Assembly: GCA_025360685.1 (NCBI GenBank) | Contig: JANYBR010000108.1 | Location: 1 to 10,886, forward strand | DNA: 10,886 bases | Source: Pseudomonadota bacterium | GTDB taxonomy: Bacteria > Pseudomonadota > Alphaproteobacteria > Micropepsales > Micropepsaceae | Direction of reading: 5' to 3' | Shown here: positions 1 to 6,844 of the stretch, in pieces | How positions within the stretch are numbered: the first letter of the stretch is position 1 | Layout: the number at the start of each line of letters is the position of its first letter | The notes under the pieces: generated by a model | Told to the model about the DNA's origin: nothing | The model's database searches: none | What the model saw: only the letters and a program-made list of their open reading frames with translations | Translations under genes and position numbers: made by a program

Positions 1-1
1 C

Positions 2-754
2 TTCACCGACTGGAGCCGCCGGCCGCTCAGCCAGAAGCAGCTCGACTACGCCATTGGCGACGTCACGCACCTACGCACGATCTACGAGTTTCTGAAAAAG
101 GAGCTTGCGCGCTCCAACCGTTCCGCCTGGGTGCAGGAGGAAATCTCCGCGCTGCAGGATCCGGCCCTGTATGCGATGCATCCGGAGATCGCCTGGAAGC
201 GTCTGAAACCGCGCACCAGCAACAAGCGCTTTCTCGCCATGCTGGCGTCGCTCGCCGCCTGGCGCGAGCGCGAAGCACAGGACCGGGACATCCCCCGCGG
301 CCGGGTTCTCAAGGACGAAGCACTCACCGAGATCGCGGCGCATACACCTGAGAACGCCGAGGCTCTCGAACGCATTCGCGCCGTGCCCAAGGGCTTCGCA
401 AATTCGCGCCTCGGCAAAGGGCTGATGGACGCGATCGAGGAAGGCAAGCACGCCAAGCCGCCCGAGCCGATCGAGCACGACCGTCCGCGCCGCCGCCGAG
501 AACCCTCGCCCGCCGCCATCGATCTGCTCAAGACCCTGCTGCGGCTGCGTGCCGAAGCGGTTGGTGTCGCGCCGCGTCTCATCGCCAACGCCGACGACAT
601 CGAACGGCTGGCCGCGCACGAGGATGAAGGCGTGCCCGCCCTGCACGGTTGGCGCGCGCAGGTTTTCGGCAACGACGCCATCGCGCTGCGCAAGGGCGAT
701 CTCGCCATCGCGCTGGAAGGCGGCGAAGCCGTGGTGGTGGAGCTGGAGGAGTAG
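2..754 (+). CDS. rnd: Ribonuclease D, C-terminal part (5' end outside the window)
   Basis: RNase D is a 3'-5' exoribonuclease that trims the 3' ends of tRNA precursors and other small RNAs in the cytoplasm. About 250 residues are visible; family members are usually near 385, so roughly the first 130, with the first two exonuclease motifs, lie upstream. The open frame enters at base 2 with FTDWSRRPLSQKQLDYAIGD, the typical end of the DEDDy nuclease domain; YAIGD is the exo III motif (Tyr-x3-Asp). An HRDC domain follows (about residues 58-135 of the fragment, WKRL to the GKGLMDAIEEG stretch), then a helical C-terminal region ending VVVELEE. GTG at 131 is an internal codon, not the start. The gene converges with scpB, and its TAG stop overlaps a hairpin. 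The family call is secure; only the missing N-terminus cannot be checked. Confidence 0.93.
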   Translation, partial: FTDWSRRPLSQKQLDYAIGDVTHLRTIYEFLKKELARSNRSAWVQEEISALQDPALYAMHPEIAWKRLKPRTSNKRFLAMLASLAAWREREAQDRDIPRGRVLKDEALTEIAAHTPENAEALERIRAVPKGFANSRLGKGLMDAIEEGKHAKPPEPIEHDRPRRRREPSPAAIDLLKTLLRLRAEAVGVAPRLIANADDIERLAAHEDEGVPALHGWRAQVFGNDAIALRKGDLAIALEGGEAVVVELEE

Positions 755-779
755 AGCAAGTCGCCGCTGGCGATTGCTC
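754..779 (+). terminator. Hairpin starting at the rnd stop codon, possible terminator
   Basis: GAGCAA (754-759), one unpaired G, then TCGCC (761-765) pair with GGCGA (769-773) and TTGCTC (774-779) around the loop GCT. The 11-bp stem with one bulge begins on the last base of the rnd stop codon. No T-run follows, so it may protect the mRNA 3' end or terminate weakly rather than act as a classic intrinsic terminator. Confidence 0.45.
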
Positions 780-813
780 GTTGTCCGACTCACTCCTCCG
801 AACTCCATCTCAC

Positions 814-920
814 TCTCACCATGGCCGGGTTTGACCCGGCCACCCAGCGAATAGAACAAAGCTTTTGGCGTGCAGACGCGCGCCGACTAGGTGGCCGCCT
901 CAGGGGCGGCCATGGTGACA
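814..920. repeat. Palindromic cloverleaf-like element, copy 1 (107 bp)
   Basis: The ends form an inverted repeat: TCTCACCATGGCC (814-826) and GGCCATGGTGACA (908-920), 12 of 13 complementary. Inside are two perfect hairpins: TGGCCGGGT/ACCCGGCCA (822-830/834-842, loop TTG) and TGGCCGCC/GGCGGCCA (892-899/905-912). Between them CCACCCAG (840-847) faces CTAGGTGG (887-894), 7 of 8 complementary. The strand could fold as a cloverleaf or as alternating hairpins. It fills the gap between convergent rnd and scpB and may act as a bidirectional terminator. A second element at 9156-9286 shares the design, so I call this a dispersed non-coding palindromic repeat (REP- or MITE-like). No transposase or target-site duplication is evident. 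Confidence 0.7.
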
Positions 921-951
921 TTTGTTGAACTACTTTGGCTGTGGAGCCGAC

Positions 952-1671
952 TTACGACAGGTCCGGGCCGCCGGTCGCCAGGTCGAGTTCATCTTCGCCT
1001 TCGATGAATGGATCCTCGTCCGGGCCGAGTTCGTCGGTCGGGTTCGGCACGTCGAAGCCCGATGGCGGAATGGCTTCCAGAAAGCCGGCTGCTTTCAGTT
1101 CGTCGACCCCGGGAAGATGGTTCACGCTCTCCAGTCCGAACTGGATCAGGAACGCGTCCGACGTGCCGAACGTCACCGGCCGGCCTGGCGTGCGTTTGCG
1201 GCCGCGGATCTTCACCCAGCCGACTTCCATCAGCACGTCGAGCGTGCCTTTGGACAGCATCACGCCGCGGATGTCCTCGATCTCGGCGCGCGTAACCGGC
1301 TGGTGGTAGGCGATGATGGCGAGGGTCTCGATCGCGGCACGCGACAGGCGGCGCTGCTCGGGCTGTTCCTTGCGCAGCAGGAAGGCGAGGTCCGACGCCG
1401 TCCGGAACTGCCATTTTCCTGCGACACAGACGAGGTTTACGCCCCGTGCTTCATAGATCTGTTGAAGCTCGGAAAGCAGGCCCGCAACGTCCGCGCCTTC
1501 GGGCAGCGAAGTGGCCAGCGCCTTCAGGTCCAACGGTTCCGAGGCGGCGAACAGCAGCGCCTCGGTCATGCGCAGATGCTCGGGATTTACGCCCTCCACC
1601 GTGTCCCCGTTTTCCACTTCAACTCCCATTTCCGTTTCTATCTTGGCGACCAGGCGGGCTACTCCACTCAT
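952..1671 (-). CDS. scpB: Segregation and condensation protein B
   Basis: ScpB is the winged-helix (kite) subunit of the SMC-ScpA-ScpB condensin; a dimer binds ScpA and helps organise and segregate the chromosome. The 239-residue protein has the family's two winged-helix units. The first begins near HLRMTEALLFAASEPLDLKA (about residues 31-50). The second contains LSRAAIETLAIIAYHQPVTRAEIEDIRGV, followed by the LMEVGWVKIRGRKRTPGRPV hallmark and a TSDAFLIQFGLESVNHLPG stretch. The C-terminus is an acidic tail rich in Asp, Glu and Pro, typical of alphaproteobacterial members. The ATG overlaps the scpA stop as ATGA, and AGAGG seven bases upstream is a plausible ribosome-binding site. It is the last gene of the minus-strand operon; no tat genes follow, and rnd lies convergent beyond the palindromic repeat. 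Confidence 0.95.
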   Translation of the reverse strand: MSGVARLVAKIETEMGVEVENGDTVEGVNPEHLRMTEALLFAASEPLDLKALATSLPEGADVAGLLSELQQIYEARGVNLVCVAGKWQFRTASDLAFLLRKEQPEQRRLSRAAIETLAIIAYHQPVTRAEIEDIRGVMLSKGTLDVLMEVGWVKIRGRKRTPGRPVTFGTSDAFLIQFGLESVNHLPGVDELKAAGFLEAIPPSGFDVPNPTDELGPDEDPFIEGEDELDLATGGPDLS

Positions 1672-2480
1672 GACATGGCCTCTGCGGTTGGTGCGACCCG
1701 GTCGCGGACAAAAATTTCTTCAAACGGCGCCATCTGGCGGATTTCGACCTTGCCGTCGCGCGCCAGTTCCAGGCAGGCAAGAAGTGTGCTGGCGAGCGCC
1801 GAGCGCCGGCGCGTCCCGCCGGACCATTCGAACGGTATCAGGCGCTCGAGGCCGCTCCAGTCCGCGATGCGTCCGAGCATTCTTTCCAGCCGCTCGCGCG
1901 CTTCCTCGATGGCAAGCACCGGCGCGTGCACGGGGCGATAGGTCTTGCCGCCCATCTTCTTAACGCGCTGGGTGGCGTAGGCCGTCAGCAGGTCGTAGAG
2001 CGAATCCTTGTAGGTGCGAAGCTTGATGACATTGATCGGCTCCGGATCGCCGCGCGAGAACACGTCGCGTTGCAGCCGGTCGCCGCCCATCAGACGCGCC
2101 GCCGCCTGACGCATCGCCTCCAGCCGCTGCAAGCGCCAGCGCAGGCGGGTCGCCATTTCGTCCGCAGTCGGTTCGCCGTCGGCATTGGGCGGCTGCGGCA
2201 GGATCAGTCGCGACTTGAGATACGCAAGCCACGCCGCCATCACCAGATAGTCGGCGGCAAGCTCCAGATTCATCTTCTTGGCGGACTCGATGAACTCCAG
2301 ATACTGGTCCGCCAGTTTGAGGATCGAAATCTTGGCGATGTCGACCTTCTGGTTCCGCGCCAGGGTGAGCAGAAGATCGAGCGGACCTTCGAAGCCGTCG
2401 ACCGCTACGAACAGCATTTCTTCGGGTGCCGCGACCGCGGTCGCCTCGAAGTCGCCGAAATTTTCCCCTGCGTCGCTCAT
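1668..2480 (-). CDS. scpA: Segregation and condensation protein A
   Basis: ScpA is the kleisin that bridges the SMC heads and binds ScpB in the bacterial condensin. The protein has 270 residues. The N-terminal kleisin signature FEGPLDLLLTLARNQKVDI (from about residue 30) is followed by ISILKLADQYLEFI and LAADYLVMAAWLAYLKSRLILP, the SMC-neck-binding region. A middle linker comes next, then a C-terminal winged helix (SALASTLLACLELARDGKVEIRQ) that contacts the SMC head. I chose the ATG at 2480 because the family start lies just before MSDAGENFGD and because it overlaps the nagZ stop as ATGA; the frame stays open upstream, but that part is antiparallel to nothing recognisable and overlaps nagZ in another frame. 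No strong ribosome-binding site precedes this start, consistent with translation coupled to nagZ. The stop overlaps the scpB start. Confidence 0.95.
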   Translation of the reverse strand: MSDAGENFGDFEATAVAAPEEMLFVAVDGFEGPLDLLLTLARNQKVDIAKISILKLADQYLEFIESAKKMNLELAADYLVMAAWLAYLKSRLILPQPPNADGEPTADEMATRLRWRLQRLEAMRQAAARLMGGDRLQRDVFSRGDPEPINVIKLRTYKDSLYDLLTAYATQRVKKMGGKTYRPVHAPVLAIEEARERLERMLGRIADWSGLERLIPFEWSGGTRRRSALASTLLACLELARDGKVEIRQMAPFEEIFVRDRVAPTAEAMS

Positions 2481-3490
2481 GCGGCAACGCTCAGCAATTC
2501 GGTCAGCCTGGCTTCGGCCGCCGCAGGATCGAACGGCTCCGGCGCGCTCAGATGCGAAAGCGCGTGCTCGGCACGGCGCAGTGCCTGCCCTTCCAGCGGT
2601 TTCACTTCCAAGGCCACTTGCATCATCTCGTCCATCTTGCCGTTGCAGTGAAGCACGACATCGCAACCGGCGAACAGTGCCGCCTTTGTACGCACGGACA
2701 ATGGGCCGTCCAGCGCGTTCATCGACAGATCGTCCGATATCAACAGGCCATCGAAGCCCATTTCGCCGCGAATCACGTCGCGAATCACTTTCGGGCTGGT
2801 CGTCGCCGGACGCTGCGGATCGATGGCCTCGTAGACCACATGGGCAGTCATCGCCATCGGGCACATATCGAGGCTGCGGAAGGTGACAAAATCGGTGGCG
2901 CTCAGTTCCTCCGCCGCAGTCGCAACGCGAGGCAGGGCGTGGTGCGAGTCGGCCGTGGCCCGTCCGTGGCCGGGTATGTGCTTCATGATCGGCAGCACGC
3001 CACCTTCCATGAGGCCCTCGATCTGCGCCCGGCCGAGATCGATGATCGCGGCGGGATCGAAGGCGAAGGCGCGATCGCCAATGACGGCATCGGCGCCCTC
3101 CACCGGCACATCCAGGACAGGCAAGCAGTCGACGTTGATCTTCAGTTCCGCCAGGTCGTGCGCGATTAATCGTGCGTTGAGATAGGCGGCTTCCAGGGCG
3201 GCCTCGTGCTGCGAGGCATAGACGGCGCCGAAGCGCGCCGCGGGCGGGCGCTCCTTCCAGCCCGGAGGTTTCAACCTTGCCACCCTGCCGCCCTCCTGAT
3301 CGATCAGCACAGGCGCCGTTTCATCGCCGACGGTCTCGCGCAACGAATTGACCAAGGCGCGGATCTGATCGCGGTCGGCGATGTTGCGCGCGAAGAGAAT
3401 GAAGCCCCAGGGCTGCACCTCGGCGAAGAACTTGCGCTCATCCGCGCCAAGCACGGTGCCGGCGCAGCCATAGATTGCGCGCGTACGCAT
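2477..3490 (-). CDS. nagZ: Beta-N-acetylhexosaminidase NagZ (GH3)
   Basis: NagZ removes N-acetylglucosamine from GlcNAc-1,6-anhydro-muropeptides in the cytoplasm during peptidoglycan recycling; in some bacteria its products induce AmpC beta-lactamase. The 337-residue protein has the GH3 fold and family landmarks: AIYGCAGTVL at the start, LIDQEGGRVARL (about 62-73), KHIPGHG (170-176), DSHHALP (181-187, whose His acts as acid/base in this family) and the nucleophile motif SDDLSM (252-257, Asp253). No signal peptide is present, as expected for a cytoplasmic enzyme. I chose ATG 3490, which puts the family N-terminus (MRTRAIYGCAG) first, with AGGGG close upstream; the frame is open 26 codons further but that part is not family-like. 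It lies 29 bases after the SPOR gene and overlaps scpA by 4 bases. Confidence 0.95.
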   Translation of the reverse strand: MRTRAIYGCAGTVLGADERKFFAEVQPWGFILFARNIADRDQIRALVNSLRETVGDETAPVLIDQEGGRVARLKPPGWKERPPAARFGAVYASQHEAALEAAYLNARLIAHDLAELKINVDCLPVLDVPVEGADAVIGDRAFAFDPAAIIDLGRAQIEGLMEGGVLPIMKHIPGHGRATADSHHALPRVATAAEELSATDFVTFRSLDMCPMAMTAHVVYEAIDPQRPATTSPKVIRDVIRGEMGFDGLLISDDLSMNALDGPLSVRTKAALFAGCDVVLHCNGKMDEMMQVALEVKPLEGQALRRAEHALSHLSAPEPFDPAAAEARLTELLSVAA

Positions 3491-3519
3491 TGCCCCTGCC
3501 TTCGGCGGTCCGTTCCCGA

Positions 3520-4341
3520 TCACTTCGCGGGGAAGCAGACGCCGCCTTCCGCTTTCAACTTCTCGCACAAGGCGGCGGCCGCACCCTTGTCGCCAGTTGC
3601 GACACGAAGCCTGTACCAGGTTCCCTTCGCGCCAAGATCGACTTGCTTGACGTCCGATGTCGTTCCGGCAAGGAGCTCCGCATGCTTGGTCTTGTAGCTA
3701 TTCCAAGCGGCGTCGGCCTCGGCCTGCGACTTGTAGGCACCGATCTGCAACAGACCGCCGCTCGCCGGAGCAGCAGTCTCGGCGGCAGGTGCGGCCGCTG
3801 GCGGCACAAGCGCCGTCGGCTTTGCGGTCGCCGTTTCGCTCGAGCGGACTGGCGCCAGAGTTACCGAGGGCGCGGTCGGCGGAGCAGATGTCGCAACGTT
3901 TTTGACGGGCGTTGCCGGAACTGGCGCGGCGGCGGGCTTTGTGGCCGCGGGCACTGTCGCCACGGCCAGCGGCTTGGTTGGAATTGTCTGACTTGGCGGT
4001 GGCGGCGCAGTGTCGTTTTCCGCGTCCTCGTTGGACGGCGCCGGCTGTTGGTAGATCTTCAGGCCCGTGTAGGGCGTCGGCACGCCGCCGGCATTGCCGG
4101 GTGCGACCTTGGCCGGACCAGGTTCGGCTGCGATGACCCGCGGTACTTCCGCATGGCCCTGGGCCACGCCGCGCTGATAGGCCAGCCAAACGACGCCGCC
4201 GAATGCCGCCAGCACGAGCAGCGCGATGACGATCAGCAGCGGTAGGCGCGAGCCTTCCACATCGTCCTCATCCTCGCCGCCGTCGAACACGCGCAGCTCC
4301 TCTGCCGGCTCATAGGTTCCGCGTTCGTAGTTGCTTGGCAT
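3520..4341 (-). CDS. SPOR domain-containing inner-membrane protein
   Basis: SPOR domains bind denuded glycan strands at the division septum, so the protein probably localises to division sites. Of 273 residues, the first 30 are acidic and cytoplasmic (GGEDEDDVEG). One membrane segment follows (about 33-55, LPLLIVIALLVLAAFGGVVW), then a long periplasmic linker rich in Pro, Ala and Thr (about 60-195). The C-terminal SPOR domain runs from GLLQIGAYKSQAEADAAW to the end and includes TWYRLRVATGDK. This order (cytosolic tail, one TM, disordered linker, SPOR) is the usual one for division SPOR proteins such as FtsN and DamX, but the sequence does not allow assignment to either. I chose ATG 4341 because GGAG lies seven bases upstream; an ATG 36 bases earlier lacks this. 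It sits between dgt and nagZ, as in many alphaproteobacteria. Confidence 0.9.
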   Translation of the reverse strand: MPSNYERGTYEPAEELRVFDGGEDEDDVEGSRLPLLIVIALLVLAAFGGVVWLAYQRGVAQGHAEVPRVIAAEPGPAKVAPGNAGGVPTPYTGLKIYQQPAPSNEDAENDTAPPPPSQTIPTKPLAVATVPAATKPAAAPVPATPVKNVATSAPPTAPSVTLAPVRSSETATAKPTALVPPAAAPAAETAAPASGGLLQIGAYKSQAEADAAWNSYKTKHAELLAGTTSDVKQVDLGAKGTWYRLRVATGDKGAAAALCEKLKAEGGVCFPAK

Positions 4342-4409
4342 CACTTGGCTCCGAATCTCAGTTTGGCAATGTAGCACCGGGCTGCGACCGAATCATGACG
4401 CAGCAAGAC

Positions 4410-5648
4410 CTATAAAGCGATTTCCGTGTGAAACACGCGGCCATACTCCAACATCGCGAAGCGGTCTGTCATCCCCGCAATATAGTCGCGGACCACCCCG
4501 CCGGTCACGGCGTCTCCCGCCGACCCGCACAACGCCGCCCAATCGGGAGGCAGCAACTTCGGATCGTCACTGAATGCCGCGAACAACTCGGCGACCAGCG
4601 CCTGCGCCCGCCCCATCGGCACCATGACCCTGGGATGGCGGTACATATGGGCAAACAGAAAGCGTTTCAGGGCAGTCACGTCTTCGAAGACGCGCGGCGA
4701 GAAGGCCGCAAGGGCGCCTTTCTGGAGCCGAACGTCCTGCGGTGAGGCGAGCGCTGCCTTTGCGATGCGACCGCGCGTTTCGGTCAGCACATCGTCGACC
4801 AGGACACTCATCAGCGTACGGACGAGTTCGCCGATGAAGCGGCCCAGCTCAAGATCGCCATAGCGTTCCCGGACGCCGCGAACCGCTGCGCCGGCGAGCG
4901 GCGCGCCGGCCAGATCGTCGATCGTGAACAGCTCGGCGCGCAGGCCGTCGTCGATGTCGTGGTTCACATACGCGATATCATCGGAGAGCGCCGCAACCTG
5001 GGCTTCCAGCGAAGACCACTGGCGCACGTCCAATGGCCAGCGCTTGTCGAAAGACGCAATCGGTGCGGCGAGCGGCGCGTTCAGCGGACCATTGTGCTTC
5101 ACCAGCCCTTCCAGCGTCTCCCAGGTCAGGTTCAGCCCGTCGAAATCGGCGTAGCGGTGCTCGAGCTTGGTCACCAGCCGCAGGGCATGCGCGTTGTGAT
5201 CGAAGCCGCCGAAATCGATGGTGGCGGCGTTGAGCGCCTCTTCGCCGGCATGGCCGAACGGCGTGTGGCCAAGATCGTGCGCCAGCGCCAGGGCTTCGGC
5301 GAGATCCTCGTCGAGCGCCAGAACCCGCGCCACGCTGCGCGCGATCTGTGCCACCTCCAGCGAGTGCGTCAGGCGCGTGCGGTAATAGTCGCCCTCATGC
5401 TGCACGAAGACCTGCGTCTTGTGTTTGAGGCGGCGGAAGGCCGCCGAATGGATAACGCGGTCGCGGTCGCGCTGATAACAGGTCCGCGTGGCGCTTTCCG
5501 ATTCAGGGTAAAGACGCCCCCGGCTGGCCCGCGGATCGGTGGCAAACGCCGCGCGCTCGGGCGGCGGCAGGAATATCGGTCCGGACAGCCGCCCCAGCGG
5601 CCTATTTCCACCTTCAGATAGGGTCTTTGGGGCCTTTGCGGCGGCCAT
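4410..5648 (-). CDS. dgt: dGTPase-like dNTP triphosphohydrolase (HD domain)
   Basis: This family hydrolyses dGTP or other dNTPs to the nucleoside and triphosphate, using a metal-binding HD centre; alphaproteobacterial members are usually annotated as dGTPase-like proteins of subfamily 2. The 412-residue protein shows SRGRLYPE and TRTCYQRDRDRVIHSAAFRRL near the N-terminus, then KHKTQVFV and THSLEVAQIARSVAR (His95). The core HD is in LALAHDLGHTPFGHAGEEAL (His124-Asp125), with GGFDHNAHALR after it and the last metal ligand in SDDIAYVNHDIDDG (about 222-235). I prefer ATG 5648; in-frame GTG codons up to 5693 would extend it 15 residues and abut erpA. No Shine-Dalgarno sequence precedes either start. 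dgt heads the minus-strand operon, 68 bases before the SPOR gene. It reads as housekeeping, with no anti-phage partner genes nearby. Confidence 0.92.
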   Translation of the reverse strand: MAAAKAPKTLSEGGNRPLGRLSGPIFLPPPERAAFATDPRASRGRLYPESESATRTCYQRDRDRVIHSAAFRRLKHKTQVFVQHEGDYYRTRLTHSLEVAQIARSVARVLALDEDLAEALALAHDLGHTPFGHAGEEALNAATIDFGGFDHNAHALRLVTKLEHRYADFDGLNLTWETLEGLVKHNGPLNAPLAAPIASFDKRWPLDVRQWSSLEAQVAALSDDIAYVNHDIDDGLRAELFTIDDLAGAPLAGAAVRGVRERYGDLELGRFIGELVRTLMSVLVDDVLTETRGRIAKAALASPQDVRLQKGALAAFSPRVFEDVTALKRFLFAHMYRHPRVMVPMGRAQALVAELFAAFSDDPKLLPPDWAALCGSAGDAVTGGVVRDYIAGMTDRFAMLEYGRVFHTEIAL

Positions 5649-5693
5649 CGCGAGTACTACATAAGACTCGATGAAGTATGCCACGAATGACAC
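5649..5693. promoter_or_regulatory. Short divergent promoter region, dgt / erpA
   Basis: Only 45 bases separate the two divergent start codons. On the + strand TATGCC (5678-5683) lies 10 bases before the erpA ATG. On the minus strand a TATGTA stretch ends 9 bases before the dgt ATG. Neither gene has a recognisable Shine-Dalgarno sequence, so both mRNAs may have very short leaders or none. The -10 boxes are poor matches to consensus; the call rests mainly on geometry. Confidence 0.35.
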
Positions 5694-6035
5694 ATGAACA
5701 CTGAAACCGCTTTGCCCGTGACCGTCTCCGCTCGCGCCGCCCGGCGCATCGCGGAGATCCTGAAATCGGAGCCGGCGCCCGTCATGCTGCGCCTGGCTGT
5801 GACGGGTGGGGGCTGTTCGGGCTTTCAGTACAATTTTGCGCTCGACGAAAGCCGCATGGACGACGATCTGGTGATCGAACGGGATGGCGCCACCGTGCTG
5901 ATCGACCCTGTCAGCCTGGATTTTCTCAAAGGTGCCGAGATCGATTTTTCCAACGACCTGATAGGCGCTGCGTTCAAGGTCAACAACCCAAACGCGCAGT
6001 CCTCCTGCGGCTGCGGCACGAGTTTTTCGGTCTGA
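5694..6035 (+). CDS. erpA: Iron-sulfur cluster insertion protein ErpA (A-type carrier)
   Basis: A-type carriers accept Fe-S clusters from the assembly scaffold and pass them to target enzymes in the cytoplasm. The 113-residue protein is full length for the HesB/IscA/ErpA family. The three ligand cysteines are present: Cys41 in GGGCSGFQYNF, and Cys105 and Cys107 in SSCGCGTSFSV at the C-terminus. The N-terminus (VTVSARAARRIAEILKSEP) and the DPVSLDFLKGAEIDF segment are also typical. The spelling of the termini and the position divergent from dgt favour ErpA over IscA; no isc or suf genes are in the window. No clear ribosome-binding site precedes the ATG (the upstream bases are GAATGACAC), so a leaderless transcript is possible. 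In many alphaproteobacteria xthA follows directly; here two other genes intervene. Confidence 0.93.
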   Translation: MNTETALPVTVSARAARRIAEILKSEPAPVMLRLAVTGGGCSGFQYNFALDESRMDDDLVIERDGATVLIDPVSLDFLKGAEIDFSNDLIGAAFKVNNPNAQSSCGCGTSFSV

Positions 6036-6124
6036 AGAGCTCTGTCTAGCGTCGCCAGTAAAATTTCCGCGCCGTTAGCCAAGAAAATCCAGATATCGAC
6101 AGTCCGCGAAACGTCGCGCCCGAA

Positions 6125-6153
6125 TTGACTCGACGTGCAGACGCCTTCGTAAT
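6125..6153 (+). promoter_or_regulatory. Candidate sigma-70 promoter for the lysozyme-like gene
   Basis: TTGACT (6125-6130) is a 5-of-6 match to the -35 box. After 17 bases comes CGTAAT (6148-6153), a 4-of-6 match to -10. Transcription would begin near 6160, leaving a leader of about 70 bases that holds an imperfect hairpin (6166-6173 with 6183-6192, two bases bulged). The site lies in the 194-base gap after erpA, giving the lysozyme gene its own start. The prediction is by eye. Confidence 0.35.
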
Positions 6154-6229
6154 TGCGACTTGGACGGCGTCGCCACAATGTTGCGACACGCCAAGGGCGA
6201 CTTGTTGCAGGCAAGCACGGGGGCAAATC

Positions 6230-6844
6230 ATGATGCGATGGCATGCGGTTGCTGCGGTCACGCTGATCAGTGTTGCATCGGCCTCTCCCACATTGGCAAA
6301 GGCTCAGCTGGTCTCGCACGGCGCTGCTGGAATTGAATTACTTCGACTGGCATCGACGATTGAAGGCGCAAGCCCCTCTCAGTTCCCAAGTTCCAACGAC
6401 GACGAGCGTCCTGCCCGCGGCTGGACCACAAACGATGCGGGCTTGGCTCTGATCGAGGAGAGCGAGGGCCTGCGCCTGCAAGCATACAATGGCGGCGGCA
6501 CATGGCGGATCGGCTATGGCCATTCGACGGGCGTAACGAAGGGCCAGAGCATCAGTGCCGCCCAGGCGGACGCCTATCTGCGTGACGACGTTAAAGCCTG
6601 CGAGGTTGCCCTCGGCCGGTTGGTCGTCATTCCTGTAACGCGAAACGAATTTTCGGCGCTGGTATCGCTTTGTTACAGCACGGGCGCGTACAGCCTGAGG
6701 AAGGCGAGTGTCATCTCACGCCTCAATGCTGCAGATCGTCCGGGAGCGGCAGATGCCTTCATGCTCTGGGTCAAGGCCGGCGGCAAACCGGTCCCGCACC
6801 TTGTGGTGCGACGGACGGCAGAGCGCGAATTGTTTCTGAAATAA
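6230..6844 (+). CDS. Secreted GH24 (T4/phage-type) lysozyme-like protein
   Basis: Family GH24 lysozymes cleave the glycan backbone of peptidoglycan. The 204-residue protein starts with a signal-peptide-like segment (MMRWHAVAAVTLISVASA, possible cleavage after AKA near residue 25), a spacer of about 40 residues, then the GH24 domain (about 66-204). Visible landmarks are LIEESEGLRLQAY (catalytic Glu79), WRIGYGHSTGVTKGQSIS, FSALVSLCYSTGAYSL, and the terminal PHLVVRRTAERELFL, which matches the family's GLxxRRxxExxLF ending. The Asp and Thr of the usual Glu-x8-Asp-x5-Thr triad are not seen: AYNGGGTWRIGYG is one residue short and has Asn/Gly and Arg there. Activity is therefore uncertain. I chose ATG 6230 (GGGGG upstream) since it begins at the signal peptide; upstream codons are not protein-like. 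No holin or spanin is nearby, so a chromosomal, exported role is likelier than phage lysis. Confidence 0.83.
   Translation: MMRWHAVAAVTLISVASASPTLAKAQLVSHGAAGIELLRLASTIEGASPSQFPSSNDDERPARGWTTNDAGLALIEESEGLRLQAYNGGGTWRIGYGHSTGVTKGQSISAAQADAYLRDDVKACEVALGRLVVIPVTRNEFSALVSLCYSTGAYSLRKASVISRLNAADRPGAADAFMLWVKAGGKPVPHLVVRRTAERELFLK

Noticed and set aside
922..1941. 339-codon + strand frame opposite scpB/scpA, and similar long frames at 71-859 (-), 2426-3169 (+) and 4959-5621 (+)
   Set aside because: They are antisense shadows of well-identified genes in GC-rich DNA, with low-complexity, Arg-rich or unrecognisable translations.
2481..2864. N-terminal extension of scpA by 128 codons
   Set aside because: It lies entirely antiframe within nagZ, has no family similarity, and the ATGA overlap at 2477-2480 supplies the normal start.
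4410..5648. dgt as part of an anti-phage nucleotide-depletion system
   Set aside because: It sits in its conserved housekeeping neighbourhood with erpA, the SPOR gene, nagZ and scpAB, with no defence partners.
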